From assembly GCA_019828595.1 (NCBI GenBank), contig JAHQRK010000002.1, positions 2,790,001 to 2,854,000 of the forward strand: 64,000 nucleotides of DNA. The letters run 5' to 3'. Source of the stretch: Aphanomyces cochlioides. Taxonomy: Eukaryota > Oomycota > Saprolegniomycetes > Saprolegniales > Verrucalvaceae. This document shows, one piece after another, positions 38,951 to 50,377 of the stretch; position 1 is the stretch's first letter, and every line of letters begins with the position of its first letter. A model generated the notes under the pieces. It saw only the letters and a program-made list of their open reading frames with translations. It did not search any database and had not been told where the DNA came from. Position numbers and translations under genes: made by a program.

Positions 38951-41283
38951 CCGAAACTACATTATTGAACATATCTCTATCACCAAGAGGAGTTAAAGCG
39001 CCATACTTTGTCATTCTCTAGCAGGCCTCATCAGGCACGACCTTACGGCCTACCTGCCGCCTTACCCGATGAGAGAAAATATAAAGAAACCCCCTTTTTG
39101 GTGCACGTTGGGGGCTCCCTCCTTCGAGTCATCCGTCTGCAGAAAAATTCCGACCTCCGCTTCGCTGCGGTGAGCGCAATTTTCTGGGCGGATGTCTGAC
39201 GTCGTCCGCGCAGTTTAAGGCTTCGCAAATGGCTGCTTGAACGAGAAAAACCTAACATCTGATCAAAAATTTGAATAAAACCAGTAAAAAACCAGTAAAA
39301 ACCTGTAACCTGCACCCGTGACCTGACCTGTAAAGGATTCTTCCAAGACGACCACTTGGTCCAACAGGAGCAGACCGACGAAGACCTTTCGACCAAATGC
39401 TGAGGTTACCAGTACAGCGACTTTGGTCGACCACTCATTCGCTATGACGAAGGACTATTGAAGAAACCTGATGCGACAACTAGCAACACCACCATACACG
39501 AACGCAATCCTGCAAAAGTTGCAGCGCAATGCAGGCTCAATACTCCTGGTCACTGTTTCAGTCAGATAGCCACGAATAACTCATGCGACGTTTCTTGTCG
39601 TCTTGGCATTTATCCACCACGTGTCGTCTTTAGTTGTCTGTCGGTGCTCAAGGCTGTCTTGGATTTGGTATCGCCACCGCAAACTATAATAGTTCACCTA
39701 GCGTTCGCCTTTCTGTATACTAGTAGATGTGTTGCATCTCGATGATAAGCAACAATCCGAATTCTGAGTCTGACGCAATCTGCTGTTGCACTGAGCTTAA
39801 TATCCATGATATATAGTTGTATATTGATCAACATTCTCCAGACTCGACGTGTTCCATTTGCAGTATACAACACCTGAAGAATTTTGTCATCAGTATTAGA
39901 CACAGACTACGAGGGTGCAGGAGTTTATCGTCGATCGTGGAAAATCGATCAGAACTCTTGTACAATTAACGATTTGTGGAATCTGTAGTTTGGAGTTTCT
40001 CAGGTGATGAATTAGTTTATGTTGTATGTGATTTCAGTCGCGCAGTAAGTAAATTGTTCGGTGTAACATTCGTATGAATTATGGTGTAAATGTGGGGATT
40101 TTCGAAGAGCAAAGTGGCTGAATGTACATGTTGTTTTCTTGGATTTGCTATATCGTGTGCATCACCTCCTCTAGTATACACCCGATTTAAGAAAAAACAT
40201 TTTAAAACCTCATTCTTGCCTGACTCTAATCGGATCTGTCTCTTTATCTTTATCTCGTATAAATGTGATAGTAGTTGTCGGAATACTTGTGAAGTTGTTT
40301 CGAGATTGTCATGATGGACGCGACACTTTCTGCGTACAAATAGTGTTCTACTGGTATTTTTGAAAGGAAAATTGCATCCAAGAACTCCCATCTTCCCGAC
40401 ATTAAAAAATTCTGAACTTGAAACTCGATACAATTCAGAAATGATTGAGTGATTCCAGTACTTTGTTTTCGAATTGGTCAAAGTACTTTCTATCTACGTT
40501 GCTTGAATTGATACTGGAGTCTCCTCTAAGGAGTTGCGTTGCACATGGAATAGAAGAGGGAATACTTTGATTGATCGTGTGTTTAACCCATATCCTGTAG
40601 AGTTGGAACTATCCCAAATAGCCACACGGAATTCGAGGGTCCAAGATTTTGACATGGCAACACAAATAAAAAGGTTCATGGGTCAAAAGCAGAGTTGAAA
40701 ATTTCAATTACAACTTACTCTAAAACAATATTGCAGCATATCTTCAGCAATCTCTGTTGCTATTTCAGAATCATACATGTGCAGAATGATTCGTTATTGA
40801 TCCAAGAGAAAAAGCATGGGACACCATGAAGGATGTGTCAAATCGAATGTCATGAATTTCATCTTTGAGCACACAACAAATGGCAGTTCGAGAGGCAACT
40901 GTCGAGCTACTAGATCGAATAGGATTCCCAAACCCGAGAGCGAAGAACACAGGCACATTTTGTTTTTCGTCAGTGACTTGTTTTTTTAAACATAAATAAC
41001 TGAACATAACAATACCGTTTTAAAACGTTTCTTTATTTTTCATGTTTTATGTTTATGGTGATATATGTTGTTTGTATTGGATTTGATTGGCTCACTATGA
41101 TAACCATGAGCCAAGGTACCATGCTCATCGATATCAAACTGGAAACCTTAGGCACACCGGGCAAATAGATTCCAAGCAATAGTGGAAATGGGGTGCTGAC
41201 CATGACATTATACAAAGCTGTGCACAACGCTAAGATCCGCTATAAATTGTTGTACTTTGTTTTCATGTTACAAAAGCATCGAC
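38951..41283. other. Intergenic DNA between MFS copies
   Basis: No supported gene. It contains an MFS tail fragment at 39405-39470, listed separately, and short ACCAGTAAAA repeats near 39280. The rest is AT-rich unique sequence. Confidence 0.4.
39405..39470 (+). pseudogene. MFS 3'-end fragment
   Basis: GGTTACCAGTACAGCGACTT, then GGTCGACCACTCATTCGC, an Asp/Tyr ending and a TGA correspond to GYQYS-GRPLIR-DY-stop of the transporter family. Only the last 20 codons are present. Confidence 0.7.
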
Positions 41284-41286
41284 TAA

Positions 41287-42076
41287 GAGCATCCCCACCG
41301 CTGCAGGCTACTTTTCGATGGCTATTTTAGACAAGTCTAGATTCTAGGCAGGCAAAAATAGCTTTTTTGTGTCGATTTCACACCGGTCGTAGTTTCAAGA
41401 CTTGCTAAAGCCAGCATGCCTTCACCTGCAAGCCTTGTTCATCTCTCGGAGTGCGAGACTCCCTTGGGACAGTCGACAGGACGGATCTCTGGAACGTCCA
41501 ATTGGAAGGCATATGAAAACGACGCTTGGGCGTCGGCTTACGTTGCTGTGTCCACTGATCCAGCAATGGCGACTGATCAACACGCTGGCACCTTGTGGGA
41601 GAAAGTTTTCAAACATTTCCAGTCCAATATCCCACGAACAACGCGATCTGCAAGTGGACTACAGTCACGTTGGAACAACCCAATCCAAAAAGACGTCAAT
41701 AAGTTTGTTGGTATTCTCTCTGGAGTTCTTCGAGAATATCACAGTGGCTGGCAGTTTGGGGATTATGTTACTCAAGCCAAGCAAAGGTTCGCAGAGAAGA
41801 ACAACCACAAACAGTTCAAATTTGAAAGTGTTTACAACATCCTTAAGCGCATGCCAAAACACTCAATCAATGTTGACACACTCGACAGATATGTACTCTC
41901 TGTCTGGAACTGCAGAATGCTAAATGGATGTCTAATATTAGCATGTCGTTTAGGTTTCTGGCTATTTTCTAGCCATGGCTAGAATCTAGCATCGAACCGG
42001 TGGCAAAACCAAAAGGCAAACTTTTGTCACGATACAAGCTAGATTCTAGGTTTAGCCTGCAGCGGTGGGGATGCTC
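41287..42076. mobile_element. Non-autonomous PIF/Harbinger element carrying a SANT-type gene, 790 bp
   Basis: Perfect 24-bp inverted ends begin GAGCATCCCCACCGCTGCAG, and TAA flanks both sides (41284-41286 and 42077-42079). The 3-bp TWA target and GC-rich ends fit PIF/Harbinger. There is no transposase; one intact ORF for a DNA-binding-type protein fills most of the interior. CTAGATTCTAG palindromes lie just inside both ends. Confidence 0.87.
41416..41982 (+). CDS. SANT / NAM-associated-like protein of the Harbinger element
   Basis: A 188-residue ORF from a proper ATG at 41416. The pattern WKAYENDAWASAYVAVSTDP, then GTLWEKVFKHFQ, SGLQSRWNNPIQKDVNKFVG and YNILKRMPKHS is that of Myb/SANT trihelix proteins with a 'no apical meristem-associated' extension. 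Such proteins accompany PIF/Harbinger transposases and are also found in plants. The C-terminal 30 residues run into the subterminal repeat and may not matter. It lies alone between the TIRs, so the element would depend on a transposase made elsewhere. The role is inferred from family, not shown. Confidence 0.7.
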   Translation: MPSPASLVHLSECETPLGQSTGRISGTSNWKAYENDAWASAYVAVSTDPAMATDQHAGTLWEKVFKHFQSNIPRTTRSASGLQSRWNNPIQKDVNKFVGILSGVLREYHSGWQFGDYVTQAKQRFAEKNNHKQFKFESVYNILKRMPKHSINVDTLDRYVLSVWNCRMLNGCLILACRLGFWLFSSHG

Positions 42077-42079
42077 TAA

Positions 42080-42592
42080 GTGGGTGATCGCGATGACTTC
42101 GCGACTTGGAAGGTTGAATAACGGACGCAGCAGTTTAAATAAGGATGCAAATTAAATTCGTCGATTGAACAATAAGGCACCATTGATGGTACAATGAGCC
42201 ATAGATGCTTGTAGTTGTTCATTGTCATTATCGAAAGGTCCGGACCGTTCAATGTTTTCGGCAATGCTATTGAGTCCATAAAGTTATTCATTGCGTGGCA
42301 TATTTCATGTAATTTATTAAATGCAGTTAATGTGATGAGACGCCTTTGCGATGTCTTGCTCACAATGTTTGCACCGCGCGCACGGGGGAGATTCTTTTAT
42401 TCATCATGAGGTAAGTCCTTGAAGTGATCCCAAAGCGGCGGCTTGCTTCTTCCCATGGCAAAATAGATTCTTGAGGTTGTACTGTATTTGACAGTAATGA
42501 AAATCTATGAAGAGTGACAGGGTATGAAATGTCAAAGCAACAAAATTAATGTCCGGATGTGGACGCACTTACATACGGATAAATGTTCATCT
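42080..42592. other. Intergenic DNA between two small transposons
   Basis: A minus-strand open frame (42076-42363, starting MSKTSQRRLITLTAFNKLHE) has no recognised domain and runs into the Harbinger end; not called as a gene. Confidence 0.35.
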
Positions 42593-42595
42593 ATT

Positions 42596-43843
42596 GGACG
42601 ACTGCCAAAAATCTCGCAAATGAAAATTTCTTCCGGTTTTTCGTGAGACATTTTTCAAATAAAAGTACGCATACAAATTTGCGATTTGCGATAGACTCAC
42701 GCATTTTATACTCCCAAATTTAATATACAAAATCTAGTTTTGAGGGATTTCGTTTGTTGATTGTCATCGTGGCCAAGGAAAGTGGGCGGGGCAAAGCGTG
42801 GCGTGGGCTTTCTGTAGACGTTCTACTAGAACAAACAAAGTTCGTCCTTCCACTAGGGAGGAATGGCTGGGAAAAAGTGGAGGAGAAACAGTCGCGATGA
42901 AGGAGGGCTCGTCCTGCGACGCATACATTGTGTACAAAGCAGAATCCTGCTGATTTTTGAGAAGGGTACCTGAATATATGAAGTTTCTTTCACGCAACAT
43001 TTCGCGTAGCCTGAGCATCATGAAGGAGTACCGTTGACGCTGGCGCCGCGCTCTTTTCAGGAGCATCGCCTGGACAAGAAGCGACACCATTGATATTGGC
43101 TCTCGCTTACCAGATAATGTAGCCAATTGAAATCTATAGTCATATTTTTATCCAATGAAAATCATTTAATTATGTATTGTCGATTTGGTACAAATTTCCA
43201 CTTCCTGCGCAATCGAATCACGCCAGTCGAATCGCGCCGCCAATCGATCACGCATCTGATTGGATAAAAATATAATATAAATTGATTTGATTGGTCAATT
43301 ATAAGCAACAATGTCGAGACACCCCTGAACCATCATCGATCATGCTCCTTTGTCCACGCTCGTCCGCTCGTGCAGACAGACGAGATGATTCAAATTACTC
43401 TTAAGGAAGCCGCGAGGAGCGTGTGACACAAGATACGGCTGTTTTGACGGAGTAAAATGCTCACTAACTTCTCAGCATGTACGATTTCACAAATCCTGGA
43501 TGAAATAGTGGGTTAAAAGCGACAACGCAGTGGATTTTGCTCGTCACAACGATGAATAGCTTAAAATTGATGATAAGTAATAGTAGAGCTAGGACGGATC
43601 CGCTTTAAAGAAGCTTATCGCCATATTTTTCCTCTGGCGCGGTTCAAGGCGTCATTGAGGTGAAATTGAGAAATCACGCAAAAAATAGAAATTTACAGCA
43701 AAAGCACAATAATTTGTGTGATTTTTGGTGGAAATCATTGGATTTTTTCATCCCAAATTGGACTGGTAAAGAAAAAAATACACTGTATCCGGACACACAA
43801 ATTTAAATGCGAAAGGCGTTTGCGAGATTTTTGGCAGTCGTCC
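42596..43843. mobile_element. Small DNA transposon with 25-bp TIRs, 1,248 bp
   Basis: GGACGACTGCCAAAAATCTC plus five more bases at the left end is repeated in perfect inverse at the right end, and ATT flanks both sides (42593-42595 and 43844-43846). A 3-bp duplication suggests a PIF/Harbinger relative, although ATT is not the usual TWA. It contains one transposase-like fragment on minus and an internal inverted repeat (ATATTTTTATCCAAT at 43142 and 43259). Confidence 0.75.
42764..43126 (-). pseudogene. Possible transposase N-terminal fragment
   Basis: A 120-residue frame has MLRLREMLRERNFIYSGTLL and YTMYASQDEPSFIATVS, which resembles the N-terminal part of Harbinger-like DDE superfamily endonucleases, where a helix-turn-helix follows. 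The frame then diverges and stops, and no catalytic core is present. The assignment rests on family memory and position between TIRs. Confidence 0.4.
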
Positions 43844-43846
43844 ATT

Positions 43847-44323
43847 GTTTGGAAATGTTTGACAAACAAACAAAAACATGTTTGTTTGGGAAATTTCATA
43901 AAAAACACATCTACCTAGAAGTATACCTTTCTGGCTACTGACTCACGAACCGAGCTCAGATCCAATTCTCGAATTCGATTGAATGAAAGCAGAAGCACAA
44001 CTGTCGAGGACGATGTGAGAACCACGCGTGTCATGATGATGTCGCGTCAGTGGGACGGGAGTTCGCTGGGCCCTCCACCAACAAGACAGAGGGGAAACAC
44101 ACACAGGAATACCTCGCGCAGCTAGAGAGCCTCGCGATTACCTAGTACTTTGTACATACAATCCTTGGACTCTTCACTATTAATAGATAACGTCAAGGAA
44201 CAACTAGCAATACTCCGGCGACCCTGGCTTGCTGACATGGGTGCGTGCACCCAAGATGGGTGAGTATTAGAGACACGCTGAAAACATCGCGGGCCACAGT
44301 GGAGTCATTCTTAATAATCTTCG
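43847..44323. promoter_or_regulatory. Upstream region of MFS gene 3
   Basis: Non-coding; from about 44005 it is similar to the upstream region of MFS gene 2, so it is probably the duplicated 5' regulatory region. No specific promoter element can be named. Confidence 0.4.
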
Positions 44324-46009
44324 ATGTGGTGCTGGGAGCCACGAAGTCGCCTCGCGTTCTTTTGGTCTATGCTCCCCAACGAGAAGACCGCAGTGGAGAT
44401 TGAAGCTGAAAAGTGGGTTCTCGTTGTGCCGTATGCCCCTCGACAATATTGCCTCCCACTTTGTACGCTACCGTTCCGGCGGTGGATGCTACTTGTCGCG
44501 TCGATTCTTGTCCAAGTGTGCAACGGATCCTTGTATGCTTGGTCCATCCTGAATCACCACATTGACGAACACATTCAAGACAAAACAAGAGATTCTGTGC
44601 CGCCCGCCGAGCAATTGGCCGTCGTGACGTTCTACATTGCCGTCGGAGTCCATGGTTTTGCTGCTGCCTTGTTTGGACCATTCGTTCAGCGTCATGGACC
44701 TCGACATAGTTTGATCATCGCTATTTGCTTGCACATCGTGGGCCATATCGCCTCATTTGTGTCGTTGTATTACAAGAGCTACATTGGTCTTTACATTGGC
44801 TATGGCGTCTTTTGCGGTGCTGGCTTTGGCATCGGCTACGTTGCTCCCGTGTCAGCCGTCTTGAAGTGGTTCCCTGACCTCCGTGGCACTGCTGGTGGAT
44901 TTGCAATCTGCGGAGTTGGCCTTGGTGCTGCCTTGTGGGGAAACTTGTACGATCCTCTCGTCAGATCCGTTGGTATTGATGGCGTTTTCCTCGTGCATGG
45001 CTCCGTCCTGTGCTTTGGCTTGCTCCTCACGGCGTTTGTGCTACGCACTCCACCACCAAACTACGTGGTTGGTGGTCGAAATCCGCACGGAATCAAAGTG
45101 ATAGATCATCCAAAGCAAAGTTTGACCAGCCAAATTGGTCTAAGTATCGACAGCGCTGAGCGAGTAAGTGCCGTCTTGGGAGACATTCAGCGAGACAATT
45201 ATGTCAGTGTTTTTGACTACCGAGAACAAGAACTTGGCGAGGCGGAAATTCTCTACCACAACAAGATCAAGAACCTCCGCATACGAGAATGTGCCTTCTC
45301 GGTCGACTTTGCTTTACTCTACTTGGTCTTCATCGGAGCTTGTGCGCCGGGCACGATCATCTTGTCCCGTGTATACAGCATTGGGGGCAACGTGTACATC
45401 GACGAAGGCGATGAGGAATTGGTACGCTTAGTCATGTACATGGCGATATCCGACTTCCTTGGCCACTTACTCTGTCCGCTCATTTCAGATGGATTCATCA
45501 GGTTGGCGCAGCTCAACCCTGCGTTTGGTCGAAAGATTATGGTCGGCGTCCTCGTGGTGAGTCAAATCGTGGTGCTTGCACTTCTCAAGTCGTTCATCCG
45601 TGACTCGAAAACGTTCTTTAGCTTTGAAGTGGCTCTTTGCTTCCTCATTTTCTCCTACGGCGGGGTCTTTGGAGTCATTCCGTCGCTCTTGACGGAAATG
45701 TACGGCCTGTACAACTCGGGCACGATGCATGGCATCATCCTCACCGCGACGTCCATTTGTGCAATTGGAGGTGGGCTCACCTTCCAGCACTATTTTTTCT
45801 CCATTGTATCGAAGTTTCCAGACGAGAAGATTGTCGACGGGGTCATTGCAGCGTACGAGTTCAATCTACACTGGTTGCTCGTCGTAGCTTGTGTTGGTTG
45901 TGCTTTGGTTCCCTTGGTGCGTACGAACCCGGTGGATCGATTCTTCCCCGGCTATCAGTACAGTTTGTTTGGACGTCCTCTCATTCGCATCATCAAGCGA
46001 GATTACTGA
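44324..46009 (+). CDS. MFS transporter, OFA-like, copy 3
   Basis: 561 residues, the tandem twin of copy 2. It differs mainly at the N-terminus (MWCWEPRSRLAFFWSM), in the helix 5-6 loop (ALWGNLYDPLVRSVGIDGVF) and in the extracellular loop after helix 7 (GGNVYIDEGDEELVRLV against NNVYLHQNEEVLTHLV). Core motifs NGSLYAWSIL, RHGPRHS, RGTAGGFAICGVGLG and LRTPPPNY are kept. It is intact and intronless. The 3' flank is interrupted about 500 bp downstream by the element at 46526. The differences fall mostly in loops, consistent with a functional transporter that may have diverged in substrate or regulation. Confidence 0.9.
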   Translation: MWCWEPRSRLAFFWSMLPNEKTAVEIEAEKWVLVVPYAPRQYCLPLCTLPFRRWMLLVASILVQVCNGSLYAWSILNHHIDEHIQDKTRDSVPPAEQLAVVTFYIAVGVHGFAAALFGPFVQRHGPRHSLIIAICLHIVGHIASFVSLYYKSYIGLYIGYGVFCGAGFGIGYVAPVSAVLKWFPDLRGTAGGFAICGVGLGAALWGNLYDPLVRSVGIDGVFLVHGSVLCFGLLLTAFVLRTPPPNYVVGGRNPHGIKVIDHPKQSLTSQIGLSIDSAERVSAVLGDIQRDNYVSVFDYREQELGEAEILYHNKIKNLRIRECAFSVDFALLYLVFIGACAPGTIILSRVYSIGGNVYIDEGDEELVRLVMYMAISDFLGHLLCPLISDGFIRLAQLNPAFGRKIMVGVLVVSQIVVLALLKSFIRDSKTFFSFEVALCFLIFSYGGVFGVIPSLLTEMYGLYNSGTMHGIILTATSICAIGGGLTFQHYFFSIVSKFPDEKIVDGVIAAYEFNLHWLLVVACVGCALVPLVRTNPVDRFFPGYQYSLFGRPLIRIIKRDY

Positions 46010-46516
46010 AGAGAGCCACACAAGACACCAACCACTGTATGGGCTCGTACACGTGTTCGCTGCAGACTTGACGTCGATACGATCGAATGTTTCGACGAAA
46101 TTGCAGCGGAAGACGACATGAATACAGCCCAAGCCGCCTCGGCCTACTGTCCAGCTCCAGCCCTTGTAATTCACATCGTTTTGCCTGACGGAGTCATTGG
46201 AAGCTTCCGTTCAACAAATCTCATTAGATTGAATGTCAAAGTGAGACCTCAGACCTATTGAACATAACATGACAATTCCTTTCCTCATGAAATAGACTGG
46301 ACAAAGCAACACACGTGGGGTACAATAATATTGTCCATGTTGAGGTCGGGGCCACATCGAGTTCGTTTCTTGAGTTACACTGCCTCTCAGTCTTCCATAC
46401 CTGCCACGACTTCTCATGAATCTCTAGCTAGTAACAGCTGTAAGTACCGTAACTAAAGCCACCGCAAAATTGCTTGGGTGAATGGTCTTATCTGTAAAAA
46501 TAGCTCTTGGTCACCG
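46010..46516. other. 3' flank of MFS gene 3
   Basis: No gene. It matches the 3' flank of MFS gene 2 in blocks, e.g. TCCATACCTGCCACGA and CTTGGTCACCG. Confidence 0.6.
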
Positions 46517-46525
46517 TGGAACGAC

Positions 46526-46890
46526 GGGAGACGCTAAACATCGGACCCCTTTTTCTGGAATAAAGTATGCACATACAAATCGTTGTATAGCCATAAAGCT
46601 AGTATGGCTAGTTGTTGTACTAGCTTCTACGTGTTTGCTTCGCGTCTGTATGAGAGGCTGATGGATGATTCCTTTGCGAGTAAAAAGCATGATAGAATAT
46701 TTATCATTGTACTGGAACGAAAAGAATCTCTGGACTAATTGAATTAACTCTGTTTTGAAAGCATGAAGGCGAATGGCGTTCATTTTTTGTCTTACTCCAA
46801 GAAATGAAAGTGTTGTGAGAGGAAAAAATCATTCGCCTCATCAAAAGTTGACATGGAACTAGGCTCGCAGCGTTGATAGCCTGCATTTTC
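46526..46890 (+). repeat. Left long TIR of the 2.8-kb element
   Basis: The part 46562-46775 is nearly identical to the inverse of 49035-49250. The outer 35 bp and the innermost 100 bp are more diverged, and the right arm has about 20 extra bases near 49255. The open frame it shows on each arm is conserved only because the arms are copies; no domain is recognised. Confidence 0.85.
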
Positions 46891-48919
46891 TTGGAATCAT
46901 AGTTGTATGCACAAACTACTCGAACTATATGTTGTTACCATAGGTAACTCTACTCGAGAAAACATGCATTAACAATTCGTTATTGTAGAAGTCTAGCCTA
47001 CAAAGCTCATCATGAAGCTACTAGTGTGCTATATCAACAGTAAGATATTTTGTAGATCTGAAATTCCTTGGCATCGTGTTAAAGCCAATTCATAAAGACA
47101 GTTCATTAATTTGTTGGGAAAAGATTATTCAACGCAATCGACTATCTGTAGTAGTTGTGGTCTACCTGACAAAGACTGCTAAGCGTTGTACTCAAACAAT
47201 TCTGTGACTTGCTAATGTTGACGGCAGCCACGTCCATCATGTAAATGCATTCAGTTTAATAGTCGGAATTTTCCGTGAGTATGGCAAACTACTTGACCAG
47301 TACTTTGAAGGAGAAAGGACATTAATGAGCAGCGTTACAATTTCCGCAGTGGAAGTTGCGGAATGAGGGTGTCAGACTTCCGCAAATTAACGCAAACTCG
47401 ACCGCAAAGTATATCTAGGTTGCTTCAACGAACTAAGCATGTGCGAAGTAGTTTAGTATATCAAGCGCACAACTTATCTGAAAGGTTGTGCTGCATCAAA
47501 TCAATCTCTATCGCTGCTGAAAGAGTGTTATATGTGCTTCCGCATTTCCGCAAAGGACAAAAAATGTAAGAATGGTACAGTTTTGGGCAACTGCCCAAAA
47601 CTGTCTAGGGCCCATCTATTGCTTTTAAGCCATGCTCTTGTGGATTTGGAAATGCCAAAGTCTCAAAATAATGGCCCGCAGTGAGCATATTGCGAGTTCT
47701 GCACATCGTGGGCACAATCGATGTGCTGAACGATTAGCCAATCAAAATGAATTTAAGAATATTTTCAGCCAATAAAACCTTTGTCAATAAAACTATTCCT
47801 CATATTCCAGTCTTTTCGGTGCCAAAACAATCTTTACTTCGTCAAGCTTGACACGACACTACGTAATGTCGAAGCGAGATAATAACGATGTTTCCAAGTA
47901 CTGACTTGGGATGAAAACAATGAGTCCAATTAACAAGAAGCCGTCGATATAGTCTGGGACGTTGTGCATGTGGTATTATACCAAGCCTCCTTGGTTAGAA
48001 GTGGCTGCAAAAAATAAAATGTTCAAAAGACCAGCTTCCTCTGTGCATCGCACACTAACCAAGATCGATCTACCTTACTTTCCATTGATCTCGAAGCGAC
48101 ATTTTGCGGAATGGCCCTCCTCAACTTCCGCGTTTTGCGGAAAAAGCCTGCGGACCAGTGCTTTCAGAATTCCGCATATTTTTAAAAAATATCCGCAAAA
48201 TTCGGAAAAATTTGCGGAAATTTTGACGCTGTTAAACCTGCTATATTTGCGGTTGATAGATTTGCTCGAGAAAACATAATGCAATACGTAGCCACTATTT
48301 CCACAAGCTACCGGTACCGGTATGGCAGTAAACTTTTTGTAAAATAGGAAATTATATATGTATTTGATGTTGATCGGTGTTTACAGGTTTGATTGATAGC
48401 TTTGGTGAAAACAAAGTGTTCAACGAATTCAACAATTGCAAGGACTTATTCTTGCACAACATGACTTATGCTTCCATCAAAATTAACCATGAAACCATCA
48501 CATGGACCTGGATGCATTTCAATTGCATTCTATGGCGTCATAGTGCCTGCACTGCATTTCACAGTTGTTCTATAGTGTAAGAGCAATTGACATAAAGTAA
48601 GTTTATGTTGTGAACGTGATCGCCCTTATTATTCGCAAGTCACTGAACCGGTTGAGTACAGCGCTCAGCATTCTTTGTCAAGAGATCCACAACAACGATA
48701 GATGGTCGATTACGTTGAACAATCTTTTCCACCAAATGAATTTGTTATCGTTAACGGGATGTGAAAGTCATTTCAGATCTACTGTACAAGTATCTCACAG
48801 GCTCAGCATAAATACATGTGCATCAGTAGCCCCATGATGAGCTTTGTTGGTTGAACTCTTGTCGGACCGAATTAAACTCTGTTTTTCTCGAGTAAAGTTA
48901 TCGATGCTAATGAGGCTAT

Positions 48920-49303
48920 CAATGCTGCATGCAAGCTTGGTTCCTTGTCAACTTTTAATGAGTCGAATGACTTTTTTCCAAGTCAAAACGAACGACCTTG
49001 CGTTATCGTCAATTCATTAGCCTTTCAGAACGCCATTCGCCTTCATGCTTTCAAAACAGAGTTAATTCAATTAGTCCAGAGATTCTTTTCGTTCCAGTAC
49101 AATGATAAATATTCTATCATGCTTTTTACTCGCAAAGGAATCATCCATCAGCCTCTCATACAGACGCGAAGCAAACACGTAGAAGCTAGTACAACAACTA
49201 GCCATACTAGCTTTATGGCTATACAACGATTTGTATGTGCATACTGTATTCAAGTCAAAGGTTCTGACAAATAGAAAAAGGGGTCCGATGTTTAACATCT
49301 CCC
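48920..49303 (-). repeat. Right long TIR of the 2.8-kb element
   Basis: Inverse partner of 46526-46890. Confidence 0.85.
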
Positions 49304-49312
49304 TGGAACGAC

Positions 49313-50377
49313 ACTTGATGTTGCCATCGTATCCCTCCAACGACAAACATATCTCGTTACTTACTCTGACCCAGATGGACTTGATGGTTATTCTTCGGAG
49401 AGAGTGACGAACCCCCGGAACGAAGCGACGCGAGTCGCACCGTTTGACGTGAACGGCCCTGGCCTTTCACGAGTCCTTCAAGTCCAATCTCCAAAGACAT
49501 GTCTGAAGGCTATGCTGTCGACATCTCAACGAAGACGACAGTGGTGCTGCGAAACGTTGGAGCCAGCATCTACCGCTTTCGATGCCGTTTAGCACCATAC
49601 ATGATCACATGGTTCAAGAGTTTCCGATCATTTGTAGTGCATCTGCGAAGACACTAAAGGCGCCTTCGACGACGATCGCCGGCTTCATGAGCCCAAGCGT
49701 GCCTCGCTCCCCACCGCAGGTTTTTCCTGGGGCTCTGGGTTTTTTCTTGCAGCCACAAGGTTTTTTGTTGTTGGGCTTGGGAGATTGTGATTGGTCCGCA
49801 GAATCTATGGGGACCGGATAGAGTCACGCGTAACCGTAATTTCTCTTCCATGTCCGCGAGTTTGAAAACAAATTTTTAGAGGTTGGACATCGAAAAATAC
49901 AGGTATTTTCTTTAAAGAAGATGCCAGTGAAAGTATATATGTGATGATGCCAAATATAAAAAAGGCGCACTGCCTCAAGGAATTCTCCCAAGGCCCCATG
50001 CTAATCCTTCACCACTCACCGTTTCCGGCTACAATCGCTAGTCCCCCTGCATTTCGCAAGCTTTCCTAACAAACCACATTTCCGCGGAGGTATCCTTAGA
50101 CTGAAAATAGACCCCAATTTAACATACCATTCATTTTGAATTGGTCCTCGGTCTGTAGACAATAATTTTTTATGTGAATATTATTGTCGTTTGGGTCCAA
50201 AACTGGAGTTTGAGATGTTTCGAAAATGTATATAATGACTGCAACTGTGATATGATTCCTATCACACCGAATGACGCAATATGATTGGAAGTTAATAGAA
50301 TAGATTGACTTGACGAAAACACAACATGAACCTCATGCAGATATTCCAGAAGCTCATACCAGCAGTACTATCATGCC
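49313..50377. other. Remaining MFS gene 3 flank and intergenic DNA
   Basis: No supported gene. After the 9-bp duplication the sequence resumes the MFS 3' flank (GTTACTTACTCTGACCC, compare 38248). Later it contains the small snRNA-like sequence and a piece of a dispersed repeat at about 50170-50230. Confidence 0.45.
49958..50020 (-). ncRNA. Pol III / snRNA-like sequence, copy A
   Basis: The minus strand has GAAGGATTAGCATGGGGCC, then about 20 nt, then GGCAGTGCGCC and a T run. The same arrangement occurs at 58876-58936. GATTAGCATGG is shared with U6 snRNA, but the rest does not match U6, so this may be a U6-derived repeat or chance. Confidence 0.3.

Larger units (their letters stand above)
46526..49303. 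mobile_element. Mutator-like / fold-back element, 2,778 bp, non-autonomous
   Basis: Inverted arms of about 370 bp (46526-46890 and 48920-49303) start GGGAGACGCTAAACATCGG on the left and GGGAGATGTTAAACATCGG on the right. TGGAACGAC is duplicated at 46517-46525 and 49304-49312. A 9-bp duplication with long TIRs fits a MULE. There is no transposase. The interior is AT-rich with a cluster of TTCCGCA/TGCGGAA words near 47340-47560 and 48100-48235. The paralogous flank at about 38189-38215 shows the empty site. Confidence 0.87.

Noticed and set aside
40017..40481. 154-codon minus-strand open frame
   Set aside because: No recognisable motif and composition like the surrounding intergenic DNA; an overlapping frame is open on the other strand.
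48945..49274. Protein-coding gene duplicated at 46511-46783
   Set aside because: The matching peptides arise because the two sites are arms of one long inverted repeat; no domain, and the frame is not delimited independently.
49958..50020. U6 snRNA gene
   Set aside because: Only an 11-base match to the conserved U6 core; the remaining conserved U6 bases are absent.
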